64,000 nt of DNA from Hetaerina americana (Eukaryota; Arthropoda; Insecta; Odonata; Calopterygidae). Positions 52,614 to 64,000 of the stretch are shown piece by piece. The notes under the pieces are model-generated. The model did not search any database. It worked only from the letters and a program-made list of their open reading frames with translations, and had not been told where the DNA came from. A program made the translations under genes and the position numbers. The stretch is taken from NCBI GenBank assembly GCA_022747635.1, contig JAKTNV010000006.1, positions 92,103,734 through 92,167,733 of the forward strand, read 5' to 3'. The number at the start of each line of letters is the position of its first letter. The stretch's first letter is position 1.

Positions 52614-53776
52614 GATACATACGTAGTACTAATTCCAAGCAATCTCTCGAAGCGCATATACACTAAATTCGGGTTAAAGCATCATGAGCGAACAGATGTT
52701 CTTGGGGAAAAGATGGATCTTTCGTTTGGTGTTGCGGGGGAAGACGACGATGACTGCAGAATGGTAAAGAATTTTCCCTTAGTCTAGAAGGAGGAGCAGG
52801 TAATTGGTACAATTTTGTTTTCCTAAGATTTCTGCATGGTCTAATTTTCTTAATACATAGATGCCCTCTTGATGATGTCATAACGTCTTCCATATGACCA
52901 CTTAATGAAAATTCAAATGTACTCAATAACGGTAGCACCTCGATCGGTAAAAAGGAAGAAATGATCCAGTTTTGGAACGGTGGACTTCGTTAAATTTGGA
53001 GATAAAAGGCCTTTTGCCTTTTAAATCACTCTCGGAGCTGTTATTTGAAGCATTGCGGTGACCACCAGTGGCTCATTTGACAACGATCTCTTGACGAGAG
53101 GTCAGAGGTTACGTTAGAAGCCAAGTAATGCCACAAATTCTATCGCCGGCCTTCAACACAAGCCATGTACTTTTAAAGGCTTACTAAGAGTGGAGGGAGA
53201 GGTCGATTGCCCAATCCTTTTCGCTCAAGTGTGGAACAATGCATCCGGAATTGCTGTTTAGGCAGCAACGTGACTCCCTTTTTCTAAATTCAAACTGCAA
53301 ACCGACATATAACCTGAATATTACCTAGTCTCAATGTCATCATGGCGAAGCATATTCAGAAGTAAAACATATCAGGTGACACCAATTGAGTTTATCCTAG
53401 CATCCACTCGCAATAACCAGGGGTGACGGTAATGGTTGTATCTCAACATGCACGAGGCACACTCATTTTGAAAAGTCCTTGGGCAGGCACCAGAGCATAG
53501 TGGAGCGCGAGGAAACGTGAATACTTAAGTGAATTTGGTACTGGCAATGGGAGCTGGGATCCTGAACGGTCATGGCTCTGCGTCGCTCTAAAGAGAGCAC
53601 GTATACTAAGTACCTGCCAGACATTGCCAGCGCAAATTTAACGAACGATTTCACCTTCCCGAGATTTCGGCGCGCCAGTGGCTGCCCGCACATTTTTGGA
53701 ATATGAAAAACATCACTTATTCTGTCACTTTATTCGGCGCTATAACCGCAGCCACAAAGGACACTCTTCGTCCTTC

Positions 53777-53807
53777 GACTCCCCCTTGCATTCGGCAAGG
53801 GGGAGTC
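53777..53807. repeat. perfect 13-bp hairpin
   Basis: GACTCCCCCTTGC, loop ATTCG, GCAAGGGGGAGTC. All 13 pairs are perfect in otherwise unremarkable DNA. Confidence 0.85.
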
Positions 53808-54767
53808 AGTTGGGTCAAGGGATGAGCATCGTGAACTAACTCTCTCTTCCTCACTTCGGGGCCCTGCCTTGGTACCTCTCCTCCATTCCTCCACGTGGTT
53901 CTTCAAAATGCGTCGACACAAGTCTCGCCAGCTTTCAAGTGGACGCCGAAGGAGGGAGGTCAGGGGGGGGGGGGCAACCGGGAAACACGAACATTCAACC
54001 AACTCACTGCTTCAGCTAATGGCTACCGCGGAATATCTTGCATAATTGTTACCTAATGTGGCTGAAAATATTCCAATTGAGGTTTAAAAGTGTATTTTGG
54101 TGAGATTTGCATATCTTTTTATTCAACGAATCCTCTTCGCTTCCATGAACGCTGAAGAAGATTGCAGATTAGTGCCCAATGCAGCTCCAGCGATGGCGCT
54201 ACTAAAGTGATGGGAAATCATTTCCGGAACATCCAATATTTCATTGAAGAATGAGTGGAAGCCTGCATTTTCTTTGGGTGGAAAGCATTCTCAAATCATT
54301 TCCTTACGACGGCAGAATCAAGAAAACTTTTCAATTGCAGCCCCACCAGGCCGAATGAAATACAATTTGTATATATTTGCATATACAATTTGTATATACA
54401 AGTTGTATATCCCTTTTATCGCAGAATGATTTTACAGATCTGTTGATAATTCTCTTCAAAATGCATCCGACATGAGTGGCGACAAATTTCAATCAGGCAG
54501 AATTGCCAAAGATAAGTTTCCCTGAGTGAATTGTACAAGAAAGCGCATTTTTAAAGAATTTTTGGGATAATTAGATATAGCTGCCGAGAGATTTAATTAC
54601 AGCCTTTCAAATGGTAAGATGGGGCTTCCATCTGTTTGATGCCACATGAAAATTGGAGATTTAAGTATATTAAATTCTTTTGAGTAAGCCTGCAAACTTT
54701 CCAATAAGCGATTTCAAAAATATTAAATGGAAACTTCGACCGTGATTTACATCATCTTCACAAGCCC

Positions 54768-54822
54768 CGCAATCCACCGTAAGGGCGTGTGGCGGAGGGT
54801 GTTAGGGAACCAGCCAGACTTG
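54768..54822 (-). mobile_element. solo 3' tail of CR1/L2-like LINE, inverted
   Basis: Complement reads TCCCTAACACCCTCCGCCACA, CGCCCTTACGGTGGATTGCGG and GGCTTGTGAAGATGATG, a diverged version of the 3' block at 50638-50705. No RT sequence next to it. It is an old, extremely truncated insertion, or a SINE borrowing this tail. Confidence 0.65.
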
Positions 54823-57800
54823 CAGTAATATTAGTTCGTGCATAAATTTAACGGAATCATTACTGAACAGAACCATTAGCTCAGAAACAAAAACAGTTGA
54901 CCATGTACTACATGCCTATATACCTTATTCAATTAGCGACTATATCATTAAATGTTTGCCTCTGAGTAAATACTCATATGTCTGTATTCGAGTGACTGAA
55001 TTTGAATTTCTCATGTGATTGCGCCTCGTTTGAGAGGGAGAAGGGGCATTCCAATCGGTCGGCGATGGTGCCACCCTCATTACACATTGACGGAATATCT
55101 CAGAAAGATTTGGATTAGTGCTCTGGGGAAATTTCACATTTGTGAGTGGTTTAAATGCCGTGATGTTATCACAAACCTGCTTAATCTTTTTCTAAACCTT
55201 CTCACGCGTATACTTGATGGCTCTAGATGATTCCAATGATTTTTAATCAATTATAGTAATGAAATAGTTTGCATTATTTCTCACCGAAACCTGAAAATGA
55301 AAATATTTCTTTTCTTTACTCCGAAATAGTCAAGATCTTTGGCTGTATTTATCAAATTTCCTAGCTCATCTTTAATCTGTACATGTGACCTTATCTAGTT
55401 TATACCCTCTTGTAAGAAGGCCAAGTATTTAACTTGACCCTACGAACTTTGGATTCGCATTTTCCATATTTAATTATGAGTCAACCTCACTCCATTGCTT
55501 TCACACTGGTTTTGCGATGCTCACCAAAGATTCCAACCTCTTGGAATTCCGATTTCCTAACTACGTATTTCTCGACCATCTGCAAGTCTTAGAAACTTAC
55601 TTGATGATTTCGCACCTTACTTCCGCTTCAATCGTACCCACGCGTGCTCATTCATACCGTCTTCACTGACGCAGCTCGACTTTCCATAGAACTCAAACAA
55701 TGGAAAGGAAATATTTTTATTTTTGGTTGCTAGTCCAAATTGCATCCCGGAGAGCCGCGTGACAAGCCATCGGCCGCTCCGTGATCAAAAAGCACCAAAG
55801 GGCCGACAATCGAAGGCATTGCCAAAGGCCTAAGAAGCGACCCCTCTTAAGCCCAACCCAATGAAAGTGCTCCCGATCGGTGAATGCAGCGCTTTATTCA
55901 GTAATTGCCGTCGCGATCCGACGAAGAAAGTGCAAATTGATTCCCCAACACCCCCGGGAAAAATGGCGATTCCCTCGAAGGCACGGGGTCCATGCTGGTC
56001 ACTCGTTTCCTGGACTCAAATTCTCCGATGCCATTTGACCTGATTTCCTCCTCGAAAATTCTCAAGTATTTGCTGTCTCATTTTTTCTCGAGAATTAATT
56101 CGGAAGCTGTCGACTCATGACTGTATTCTAAGGGTTCGATACTTAAATACTGCTCTGAGAGCAAAATGGCCCCTTCAAATTATTTCTATTCAGAAGAATT
56201 TTTAACGCCTGTGAAATTTGCATATTTATCATCAGGTATAATAGACAAAATTCTGACCCACTAATCACACAAAAAATGAAAACAGGGCAGAAGCGAACTC
56301 ACTCGACACCCAAAGTTAGATTCAAAACGTGAGTTTGAAGTTTCAAGAGAGGAATGGGTCTGAGTTGCCTGACTTCATTAAGATAGGAAACAATCGTTAA
56401 ATAAATAAATATTGCCAACAAGCACTCGGTAATCGGTTTATCGCTTTGAGGAAAAGAAAAAGTTTCCGGGAGAAATTCGAAGAAGGCAGAAGGAAACGTA
56501 GGAAATTAAGTTTCCTTGAAGAATATTGGTAAGAATTTGATGCACTGAAGGATGAGAATTTGATGGGTAGAATAAAGTGAGGAAGAAACTGCGAAAGAGA
56601 ATACTCTAGATGGACATGGAATAAATGCAGGGAGAAGAAAATTATTAGGAGTAAGTATATTATGAGGAGTCGGTAAAGGTTATTTTAATTTGATGGGCGT
56701 GTTGGAGCATTAATTGTCATGTTAGGAGGGATTTCATGGGTCGCAGTGATTACTCTCCGTGCGACACCCAGAAAAATATCCGGCAGTTTTATAAATAGTC
56801 ATGAACATAACAAACTGATACTATAATCAAATTATTTAATTTTTCTATGCATCATTAGTATTATAGATCAAGGGTAGGAGTTTGATTGACCCAGAGAAAA
56901 TATTGCATAATCCTCTGAAATGGCATGACGCCAGCGGTACACTCCATTCCTCTCCTTCCAAGCACTCCAACATTTCTAAGGCCTTGGGGCTGCACAAGAG
57001 TAATGAGCAACACGAAGAATATCTGAGCTAAGCATAGCTACGATGCCATTACTTCCGAACGAACCTCTTCGCCATATCTTCCCTTTCCTCGATGAAATTT
57101 TCGTTAAAATGTCCGCCTTCTACACATCACATGTTCTCATTTTTATCCAATACTATTCTGCTAGTCTGGATACAATTTCCCTGACTTTTCTTGAGTTTCT
57201 ACAGTACTGTCTCGCTTGTTTTACTCCCTCCGCACGCTCTTTTCCATGCAAAGAGCATTGTTTATAAGCGGTGCGCTTTCAATTCGAAGACCGAGCGTCA
57301 ATCCCAGTACATATGAGCCGTATTCTGTAAAGTTCACTTCAGACCTGTCGCCGACCTTGGGCGTCACCCCAATCGAAATTTGCCCCAGCATTTCAAATGC
57401 TATGCGCAGCGAACCAAACGCCATCCGAGTCCAAATACCAGCCCGACATTTGGGGAGGCTTGACACAAATTGCGAGCAAGGATTAAGCATGTATCAGTCG
57501 AGGCATTGCGATGAGATAAATGTTAAAGAGGAGCCGAGATAAAATATTCGAACGCACGCGAGAGATTGGTGGAAGGGGGTAACCTGGAACGGGATCTTAC
57601 AGCCGCACGTCGGGATTGAGTAGTTGCCCTTAAGAGACCGATTCCTGAATGAACTAAGACTTCCAAGACGACTCCCATCAAATGCTTATTCTCCGTAAAA
57701 TAGGCCAGTGGAGAAACAGCTGTCAGAGCAAAACAAATATGCTTCATTGAATTTGTTTTACCACACTAAATGTTAGCTAGCAATGAGATATTTTAAGATT

Positions 57801-60407
57801 ATGATATAGTTCCTTTTACGACTTACGCATCTTCTCCAGCTTGACGTGCGTGACGCAGCTATTATAAAAGAACTCGTATATACGCAACTAATATTATGAA
57901 AAACGTAAACCTGTTTTAATCTAATGGCTACCAACCAAATATATCTGTACTTTATGGCCAATGATATATAAATGCATAACTACTCTTTCGAAACATTTTT
58001 CATTTTTAAGCAATTCTTCAAAATCCACTCCATCATTCAGGTCTCACAAACACTTCGTAACCGATGAATGCTTCAAGTATTCTACCTCAGCCTGGAATAC
58101 ATTGTGCCTCTTCAAAGGTAAACTACCTCATAAAGGTACCCTTTGGACATTACCAAACCACTATTTTGAGTACCCTTCGTGTTTTCTTCCTCTTGTTTGC
58201 CAAATATTTCTTCCGTCCATTTTGCCCCTTGTTCTTCTCACCTGCCTCCAAGCAGTTCTATCCCATCCCCACCCCGTTCGTCTATCATTTGCAGGGTGTC
58301 CTATGACGCAGTTTGGCATCCACGCTTCTCTGAAGGTCCCTGTCAAACCAAGACACACAGCTTCTCATTAGGATCTTCACTAATTGCTTCCAGACATATA
58401 TTGCTTCTTTCGCCAACGTTATTCTTATCCTGAAGTTTTATACTGCCAAACCCATGTTTCGCTAAAAACACGCGAATCGTTTCACCTGTTATATTTGTCC
58501 CTTCTACTTAATTGTTTAACTTAGGCCACCACTTCTTTAGTAATATCGTTATTTCATTTTCTCGTGGGCGACCTTCATCTCTTTCTACATACTCGTAGTA
58601 ATGAAATTGAATTTGGAATGGTAATAATAGTTGCCCAAATGTATGAAATCTACGGAGACTAGAACAGAACATATACCTGTTGATGCTGGATAAAATCAAA
58701 GAACGATTAGGAACTCGTTTATGAGAATAATCTGATCAGATAGCCTTAATTACGCTCTCCATTAAGGTGCGGCATTAATTGACTTTTTGGAGAACCATAT
58801 ACGTTCACACAAGTCAAGGGATTCGCTTCTCGTACATAAAAAAGCCTTTTTTCTCCTCGTTCAATGAAATCAAAATGATATTTGATCGAATCATCCAGCT
58901 CGTGTGTCTCACCGCCTTAGGGTCTCGCCCTTTGAATGAGGGCGATGACTGCCCCATCGACGGAAAATGAAATATCGAGCCACGGAGTTTCTGGTCTGTC
59001 TCTCATTGTTGATTTATTGGCTCGCTGATTTCGGTGGATGGGCAGAGCGGGAGATGAAATGGCTATAAGAGTCAGGTCCCCGGAAAAGATCTTCTTTGGA
59101 AAATACCTTCCTTCCGAGACTTTATTACCTCAATTCTCAAGCCAGATCACAGGTAGCGAGAGCAGGGCATCGACGGAAGAAGAGGTCAGCAGAGCTCTTC
59201 TTTCCCCCCTTGCTTCTCCACTCCCGTTGCCCCCGGAGACATAGCACGCTCGATTCACCCTCCATCGAAATCACAACCGTGATGTTTTGTGGTTTATTGG
59301 GTTTACAACACGAGGAGAGATACGCACACCAAGCAACTCGTCTCATTTGATTGCAATTCAGGAATTGGCAGAGTATCTGGGCTCTCCGCCACGCATTTAG
59401 CAAGCGAATTACAAATGACGAGTATTTGTCTTTCCAAATTTGGAGATATCAACTGATCAAATCACTTTGTATTTCCTCGTTGCATACATTGTTGGACAGG
59501 CATGCTTATTTAATGTGTTCAAATCAAAGCTTTCCCATGGTTTGGAGTCCCGATTAACGCCGCCTGTTATTGAATCCGCCAAACGAAATCAGTGTCAAAT
59601 ATTTTCAGCTCATTAAGGATTGTTTTGATTCACCACTGCAGATATATAAAAAGATGAGGGTATTATATAAATGAGCAAGAAGAAAAATAAGTGGCGTAAG
59701 AAAAATACGACCGAGGTTCCAGAATACTCCGGACTCAAAAGCTCCCTCCGCGGACAAACACGTGATTCACAGGCCTCGTAATTGGACGGCTCGGGTCTCG
59801 GCGATTGCAGGCCGTGTCCGCGAATCAGGGGCGGTGGTATCGGGCGCCACGATATAATAAAAGCCGTTATTGAAGCATTTAACGCGGGCTGAACGGACTC
59901 TACACGTATGAGTAATTACGGATACGTCGCCGCTTGAGGAGTGTAAGGGTGCGAAAGATGGAAAATCGCGAATTAAAAATTTCCACCTCCACCCTTTGTT
60001 TACCTAAAAACACTCTAATAACTGCAAACCTTAATGAAGAAACGCGCGAGATAATGGTTTTTTGAAGAATGTTTTTACATGATAAAGAGAGGATTAAATT
60101 CTACCAGGATACTTGACTTACCGTTCCGACTTAAAGTTCCGAAGGCTGGTTTATCATTGCGTAGCAAATTGCCGTCACCTATAGTGTACAGAAGAACGAT
60201 TGGATGCTGATGAAACAGACAAAGTAATTACTCGTGTGGTGGCAGTGTCGTGCTTTCCTCAGAGCAAATAACTAATCCATTCTCAAACAACTGGAATTTC
60301 TACTCTTATCCATATCAAGTGGGTAAATTTCATGCCTCTTAATTTTGATAATTAACTGTACAGTTTCTTTAATTTTTACACGACTAAAATATTGATCAGT
60401 AATGATA

Positions 60408-60456
60408 AGTCTATGTCATCCAAAACCTACCTCAACCGGAACACTACCAATAGATT
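60408..60456 (+). mobile_element. RTE-like 3' terminal remnant
   Basis: TATGTCATCCAAAACCTACCTCAACCGGAACACTACC corresponds to the family terminus CCATCCAAAAACCTACC...AACCGGTAGATTACC. No coding part, no (TA)n. Confidence 0.5.
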
Positions 60457-60564
60457 GTCATGATATCATTTGCAGTCCTAGAACATGTACGTAGACATGG
60501 ATCCTGAAATAACCACAGTGATCAACGGGAGCAAGATACTCGAAGCAAGAGTTCTTCGAGGACT

Positions 60565-60645
60565 TGGGCAAACGGCGTGTGAAATTCATGCATCAGAGTA
60601 GGGAAGCCACAGTTCATTCATGAAAGTTAAATATCTGCCGAATAA
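60565..60645 (-). mobile_element. partial remnant of the 48.2-kb SINE family
   Basis: GGCGTGTGAAATTCATGCATCAGAGTAGGGAAGCCA matches the SINE body segment GGCGTGTGAGATTCACACATCAGGGTAGGGGGGCCA at about 48218-48253. The head is absent. Confidence 0.5.
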
Positions 60646-60844
60646 CCTAGTCCTGATATAAATAACAAGCATTCAGAAGTGGTCACCGAAGCGTGAAAAT
60701 TATTTTAGCTCTGCAAAAATAATCAAGGTAAGACTTAAATCTAAAACATGAATCCGCAATAAACGTTCTCCGCAGTGAAAGTTTATTGCCGATATGCATT
60801 ATGCAACTCGGTAAGAAATAATGAGCTCTACGGCCTCTCAACTA

Positions 60845-61097
60845 AATAAGAATGGGGAAGAAAACTCCAATGGCCGTAAAAATTAGTTGCCAATCTCTCG
60901 TCCGAAAATTGTTGTGTTGGTTTAATGGGAATCACGTCAGGGACCAACCACAACCTCTCGACCAGAATACCCTCTGTGGTGGTTTACGGGAAATTAATCC
61001 GCGTCAGGGACCAACACACAGCCACACGCACATATCCTGATTGAAATCCTTCCTTCTAATTTTTACGGCCATTGGAGTTTTCTTCCCCATTCTTATT
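60845..61097. repeat. 253-bp unit with perfect 42-bp terminal inverted repeats
   Basis: Bases 60845-60886 and 61056-61097 are exact reverse complements (AATAAGAATGGGGAAGAAAA and CTCCAATGGCCGTAAAAATTA on the left). The 169-base interior has no ORF of note (a 62-codon frame at 60852-61040 is incidental) and contains a near-repeat, CACGTCAGGGACCAACCACA and CGCGTCAGGGACCAACACACA. The layout resembles a small non-autonomous DNA transposon (MITE or foldback). A clear target-site duplication is not visible; ATTATGCAACTCG and ATTATGCAAACTCG occur on the two sides (about 60801 and 61095). Confidence 0.75.
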
Positions 61098-62025
61098 ATG
61101 CAAACTCGATGAAATTTTCCTGACGATGACAAAATATTGCGTAAATTTTACAATGATTTAGTCTTCTAAATGAGAATTATGTCGTATTATCAGGAAAAAA
61201 TGAAAGAAAGATTATATCACCATGTAGTACCAAACATATTTATTAAATTTCTGGCCAGCGGAATCAAATAAGGGGAAATTAAGTGCGAAACAGATAAAGT
61301 TACATGGCGAATGGCTATTCTTGCCTTTCAAATCTTCCGTAAAACACGAAATATCCCAGCATTGACTTCTGAAATAGGATGATGAATGGTAGGTCAGGTG
61401 GAAGACCCATGATATTCCAAGAGCGAGCTTCAGGAAAAAATCAGTATCGAATATATTTAAACCAGGTTTATCGTCCGGGCAAATCATTCCAGCAAAGACT
61501 CACCTCGTACGAAAAATATGAGGGTCCCTTCGGAAGGCTATTCATCCTTAAAACTAGACCCTCGTCACAATAAGAACACGACTCAAATTCGCGAAGGTTA
61601 CTTGGCACTATTCGCTATCTATTTCTCAGAACATCATTGTTAAGAGAAAGCCATAATATCCTTTTTGGCTGCTTCAACTCCTTCCCCTTACTTTAAATTA
61701 TCTCTCTCAGAAATTCCTTCTTGCTTCTCTGTATATTGCCCCTACTCAGGAAAAACTGCTCCTTTTCCACCGAAAGCATTTGGGGAATTGGAAAGGGTTT
61801 GTTATTATTTTGTGTAGGTCATAACAATAACATTTCATTTCAATCTAACACCTAAAGGGAATTTAACGATTATGGAACTAACACGCATAATAAATTGCTA
61901 TATTTCTTTAAAAAATAGATACAAAAGTCAAAACTACAACAATATATGATTTGAACATTGTCTCCTTGAATCGATTTAATGAGGGATTTTTTCCATTAAT
62001 TTTCAATTTAACAAATACATATATA
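61098..62025. other. unassigned AT-rich DNA
   Basis: Short frames only (64-91 codons), no motif or repeat recognised. Confidence 0.4.
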
Positions 62026-62029
62026 TGCG

Positions 62030-62754
62030 ATAGAATAGGAACGTGGAATGTCAGGACAATGATGAGGACAAGGAAATTGGAGAATGTTAAGCGAGAGATG
62101 GAACGGGGAAATATAGATATTTTAGGTCTATGCGAGGTGAGATGGAAGCATAGCGGGGACTACTGGGGTGATAAGTATAGAATAATATACAGCGGTGGGG
62201 ACGAGAACAAAAGAGGGGTTGCAAAAGTATTAAATAAAGAGAAGGGAAGAAGCGTAGTCAACATAGAGCAGGTAACGGATAGAATACTACTAGTAGAGAT
62301 AGAAGCAGAACCGACGAACTTGGTTATTATTCAGGTATACATACCACCGAGCAACCATAAGGAAGAAGAGGTCGATAGAATATACGATCAGTTAGAGAAC
62401 ATAATCGCGTGTGTTCCTGCCGGGAAACACTTGATAGTGATGGGGGATTGGAATGCGAAGGTAGGCGAAGGAAGAGATGGTGACGAGGCCGGGGACTGCA
62501 GTTTAAGCATGAGGAATGACCGCGGGGATAAAGCAGTTGAGTTCTGCAGGAGACAGGGGCTAGTCATCACCAACATTTGGGTTAGACACCACAAAAGACG
62601 CAGGTATACATGGAAAATGCCAGGTGACTCAGAAAGGTATCAGCTAGATTATATTCTGGTTAGACACAGGTTTAGGAACAGTGTGATAAATTCCCACAGC
62701 TTCCCATATAGTGGAAGCGGACTCAGACCACAATTTAGTTGTTATGAAATGTAG
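62030..62754 (+). pseudogene. endonuclease of RTE-like LINE, late frameshift
   Basis: Within the frame 61951-62754 (first 26 codons are flanking): RIGTWNVRTMMRTRKLENV (Asn of the active site), LGLCEVRWKHSGDYW (catalytic Glu), VIIQVYIPPSNHKEEE (Tyr), VMGDWNAKVGEG (Asp/Asn), RRYTWKMPGDSERYQLDYIL (Trp, Asp). The last active-site block, SDHN, is present at 62716-62740 only in another frame, so a small indel near 62710 has shifted it. Apurinic/apyrimidinic-type endonuclease that would nick target DNA for LINE integration. Confidence 0.85.
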
Positions 62755-62789
62755 AGTCCGTTTCAAAAAGGCAGGGGCGGCGAGTTAGA

Positions 62790-63025
62790 AAATGGTATGT
62801 AGAAGCATTAAATGGGTTGAAAAGGAAGAAATACAAACAGGCGGTAGAGGAAATCATGGAGGATGGTAAAGGGTTAAGTACTATCGAATAAAAATGGGAA
62901 AGGATCAAGAAAGGGTTGTCTAAAGCCGCAAAAGACACTATTGGAACCGTTAACGCTAAAAGGACTAGGAAACCATCGATCACGGATGAAATGATTACAA
63001 AGATGGATGAACGCCGAAAATGGTA
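62790..63025 (+). pseudogene. linker of the 62-64 kb RTE copy
   Basis: WYVEALNGLKRKKYKQAVEE, IKKGLSKAAKDTI, KRTRKPSITDEMITKMDERRKW, with TAA near 62889 and TAG at 63024, after which the next frame is open. Confidence 0.75.
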
Positions 63026-63050
63026 GAATGTAAATACAGAATTAGGCAAA

Positions 63051-64000
63051 ATGAACTACAAAGAATTGAACAATAAATTGAGGCGGGCAACAAATAAAGC
63101 AAAAGAAGCATGGTGGAAGGCGCAGTGCGAGGATATGGAAAGTCTGCAGAGGAAGGGTGAAATCGGTGCGCTGTACAGCAAAGTTAAATCGTTATCGGGA
63201 AGTAAAAAAGGAAGAGCTATGCTAACAGTTAGAGATAAGGCGGGTAAGGTAATAGTTGACGCAGGAAAGATCCAAGAGCGATGGAAGGAGTATATAGAAG
63301 AACTGTATAGTAAAAAACTCAGACCAACAAAGTTAGACATTGAAAAACAATATGACGTAGAGGAAGACAACTTAGGTCCAGGCATACTAGACAATGAGAT
63401 AGAAAGGGCATTAAGGGAGATGAAACTAAATAAGGCCGTGGGGGTAGATAACATTCCCGTGGAACTTTTAAAATGCTTAGGAAAGTGTGGGAGGAAGAGG
63501 CTATATGGGCTGATCCGTAGTATTTACGAGGAGGGAATCTGGCCGGAAGACTTTGTGAGATCAGTTTTAGTTCTTATTCTGAAAAAGGTAAAGGCTACAT
63601 CATGTGAGGACTATAGGACAATAAGTTTGATATCCCACGCAGCTAAAGTTGTTCTCAGGATCATAAACCAAAGGATAGAGAGTAGGGCAAATGATTACTT
63701 AGGGGATGATCAGTTTGGGTTTAGGAAGGGGAGAGGTACGCGTGATGCCATTGCAGTAATGAGATTATTAATCGAGAGGAATATAGAACACAACCAGGAG
63801 GTATTTGCCTGTTTCGTAGATTTCGAAAAAGCATTTGATAGAGTGAATTGGGAAAAACTAATGAGTATATTGCAGAAAATAGGAATAGATTGGAGGGATA
63901 GAAGACTAATCCGCAACCCGTACATGTCTGAGATTGCTCAGGTGCGGGTGGGAAACGGGGAGTCCGGATGGCCAGTGTTAGGAAGAGGTGTTAGGCAGGG
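63051..64000 (+). CDS. RT N-terminal half of RTE-like LINE, open to window edge
   Basis: From ATG 63051 the frame is open for at least 316 codons: MNYKELNNKLRRATNKAKEA, KSLSGSKKGRAMLTVRDKAG, SKKLRPTKLDIEKQYDVEE, MKLNKAVGVDNIPVELLK, SLISHAAKVVLRIINQR, FGFRKGRGTRDAIAVMRLLI, CFVDFEKAFDRVNWEKL (first catalytic Asp), GIDWRDRRLIRNPYMS and GWPVLGRGVRQG at the edge. FADD lies beyond the window. The stop at 63024 separates it from the endonuclease, so the ATG is only the first Met of the surviving frame. Confidence 0.75.
   Translation, partial: MNYKELNNKLRRATNKAKEAWWKAQCEDMESLQRKGEIGALYSKVKSLSGSKKGRAMLTVRDKAGKVIVDAGKIQERWKEYIEELYSKKLRPTKLDIEKQYDVEEDNLGPGILDNEIERALREMKLNKAVGVDNIPVELLKCLGKCGRKRLYGLIRSIYEEGIWPEDFVRSVLVLILKKVKATSCEDYRTISLISHAAKVVLRIINQRIESRANDYLGDDQFGFRKGRGTRDAIAVMRLLIERNIEHNQEVFACFVDFEKAFDRVNWEKLMSILQKIGIDWRDRRLIRNPYMSEIAQVRVGNGESGWPVLGRGVRQ

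Larger units (their letters stand above)
52614..60400. other. long unassigned region, few repeats
   Basis: Nearly 8 kb without (TA)n tracts or recognisable LINE coding. Frames are 60-136 codons, none with a motif; the largest are 57216-57542 and 57961-58371 on the plus strand. It could be an intron or intergenic host DNA. Small features inside: a perfect hairpin at 53777-53807, a LINE tail at 54768-54822 and a run of ATACAATTTGTATA-type palindromes at 54358-54412. Confidence 0.4.
62030..64000 (+). mobile_element. RTE-like LINE with endonuclease and RT, runs off the window
   Basis: Starts within the coding sequence at RIGTWNVRT (5' region missing) and covers endonuclease, linker and RT up to the VRQG block at the window edge. 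It is the only copy here with an almost complete endonuclease in one frame. A (TA)n-poor, T-rich sequence lies upstream with just ATACATATATATGCG at the junction. Confidence 0.9.

Noticed and set aside
57216..58371. Two frames of 108 and 136 codons as possible host exons.
   Set aside because: No domain, no splice signals that frame them convincingly, and no codon-use contrast that I can judge by eye.

Overview
The window looks like repeat-dense nuclear DNA of an animal, most probably an arthropod. The long non-coding stretches, very many (TA)n tracts, tRNA-derived SINEs, RTE-like and CR1/L2-like LINEs and Penelope-like elements (PLEs) all point that way. I see no operons, rRNA genes, CRISPR arrays or convincing host protein-coding exons. 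The species cannot be fixed from the sequence alone. Nearly every long reading frame that can be explained belongs to a retroelement.

Layout. At 0-4 kb there is unassigned DNA with one faint LINE remnant. At 4-7.4 kb a 5'-truncated RTE-like LINE on the minus strand is followed by (TA)n and a PLE remnant with a GIY-YIG endonuclease. The 7.4-15 kb stretch is mostly non-coding, with a SINE, an RTE remnant, a heavily decayed CR1/L2-like LINE (12.2-13.9 kb) and a CpG-rich, promoter-like block near 14.6 kb. Several RTE copies, some internally deleted or joined in opposite orientations, lie at 15-27 kb. At 27.9-33 kb two CR1/L2-like LINEs sit end to end. At 35-43.1 kb there is a chimeric RTE copy beside a 226-bp palindrome, then two RTE copies head to head; one of them has the only 5' region plus endonuclease plus RT in this window that is nearly continuous. 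The 43-52.6 kb stretch is a (TA)n-rich mosaic of PLE termini, RTE copies, a SINE and a CR1/L2-like LINE nested inside an RTE copy. The 52.6-62 kb stretch is largely unassigned, with a 253-bp unit bounded by perfect 42-bp inverted repeats. From 62 kb to the window edge runs a further RTE copy with a long open RT frame.

How the parts relate. One RTE-like family accounts for about 18 copies or fragments of very different age. Where its 3' end is preserved it usually runs directly into (TA)n, and several copies have (TA)n at both ends. PLE termini also end in (TA)n and often occur as outward-pointing inverted pairs around little or no coding sequence. They share a hairpin followed by a GAAA-type box that resembles a hammerhead ribozyme core. 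The most unusual items are an RTE deletion derivative with the same junction in two copies and, in one of them, an uninterrupted 295-codon frame; the palindromic PLE-terminus units; and the 60.8-61.1 kb inverted-repeat unit. Family names (RTE, CR1/L2, PLE) come from motif recognition by eye, not database searches.
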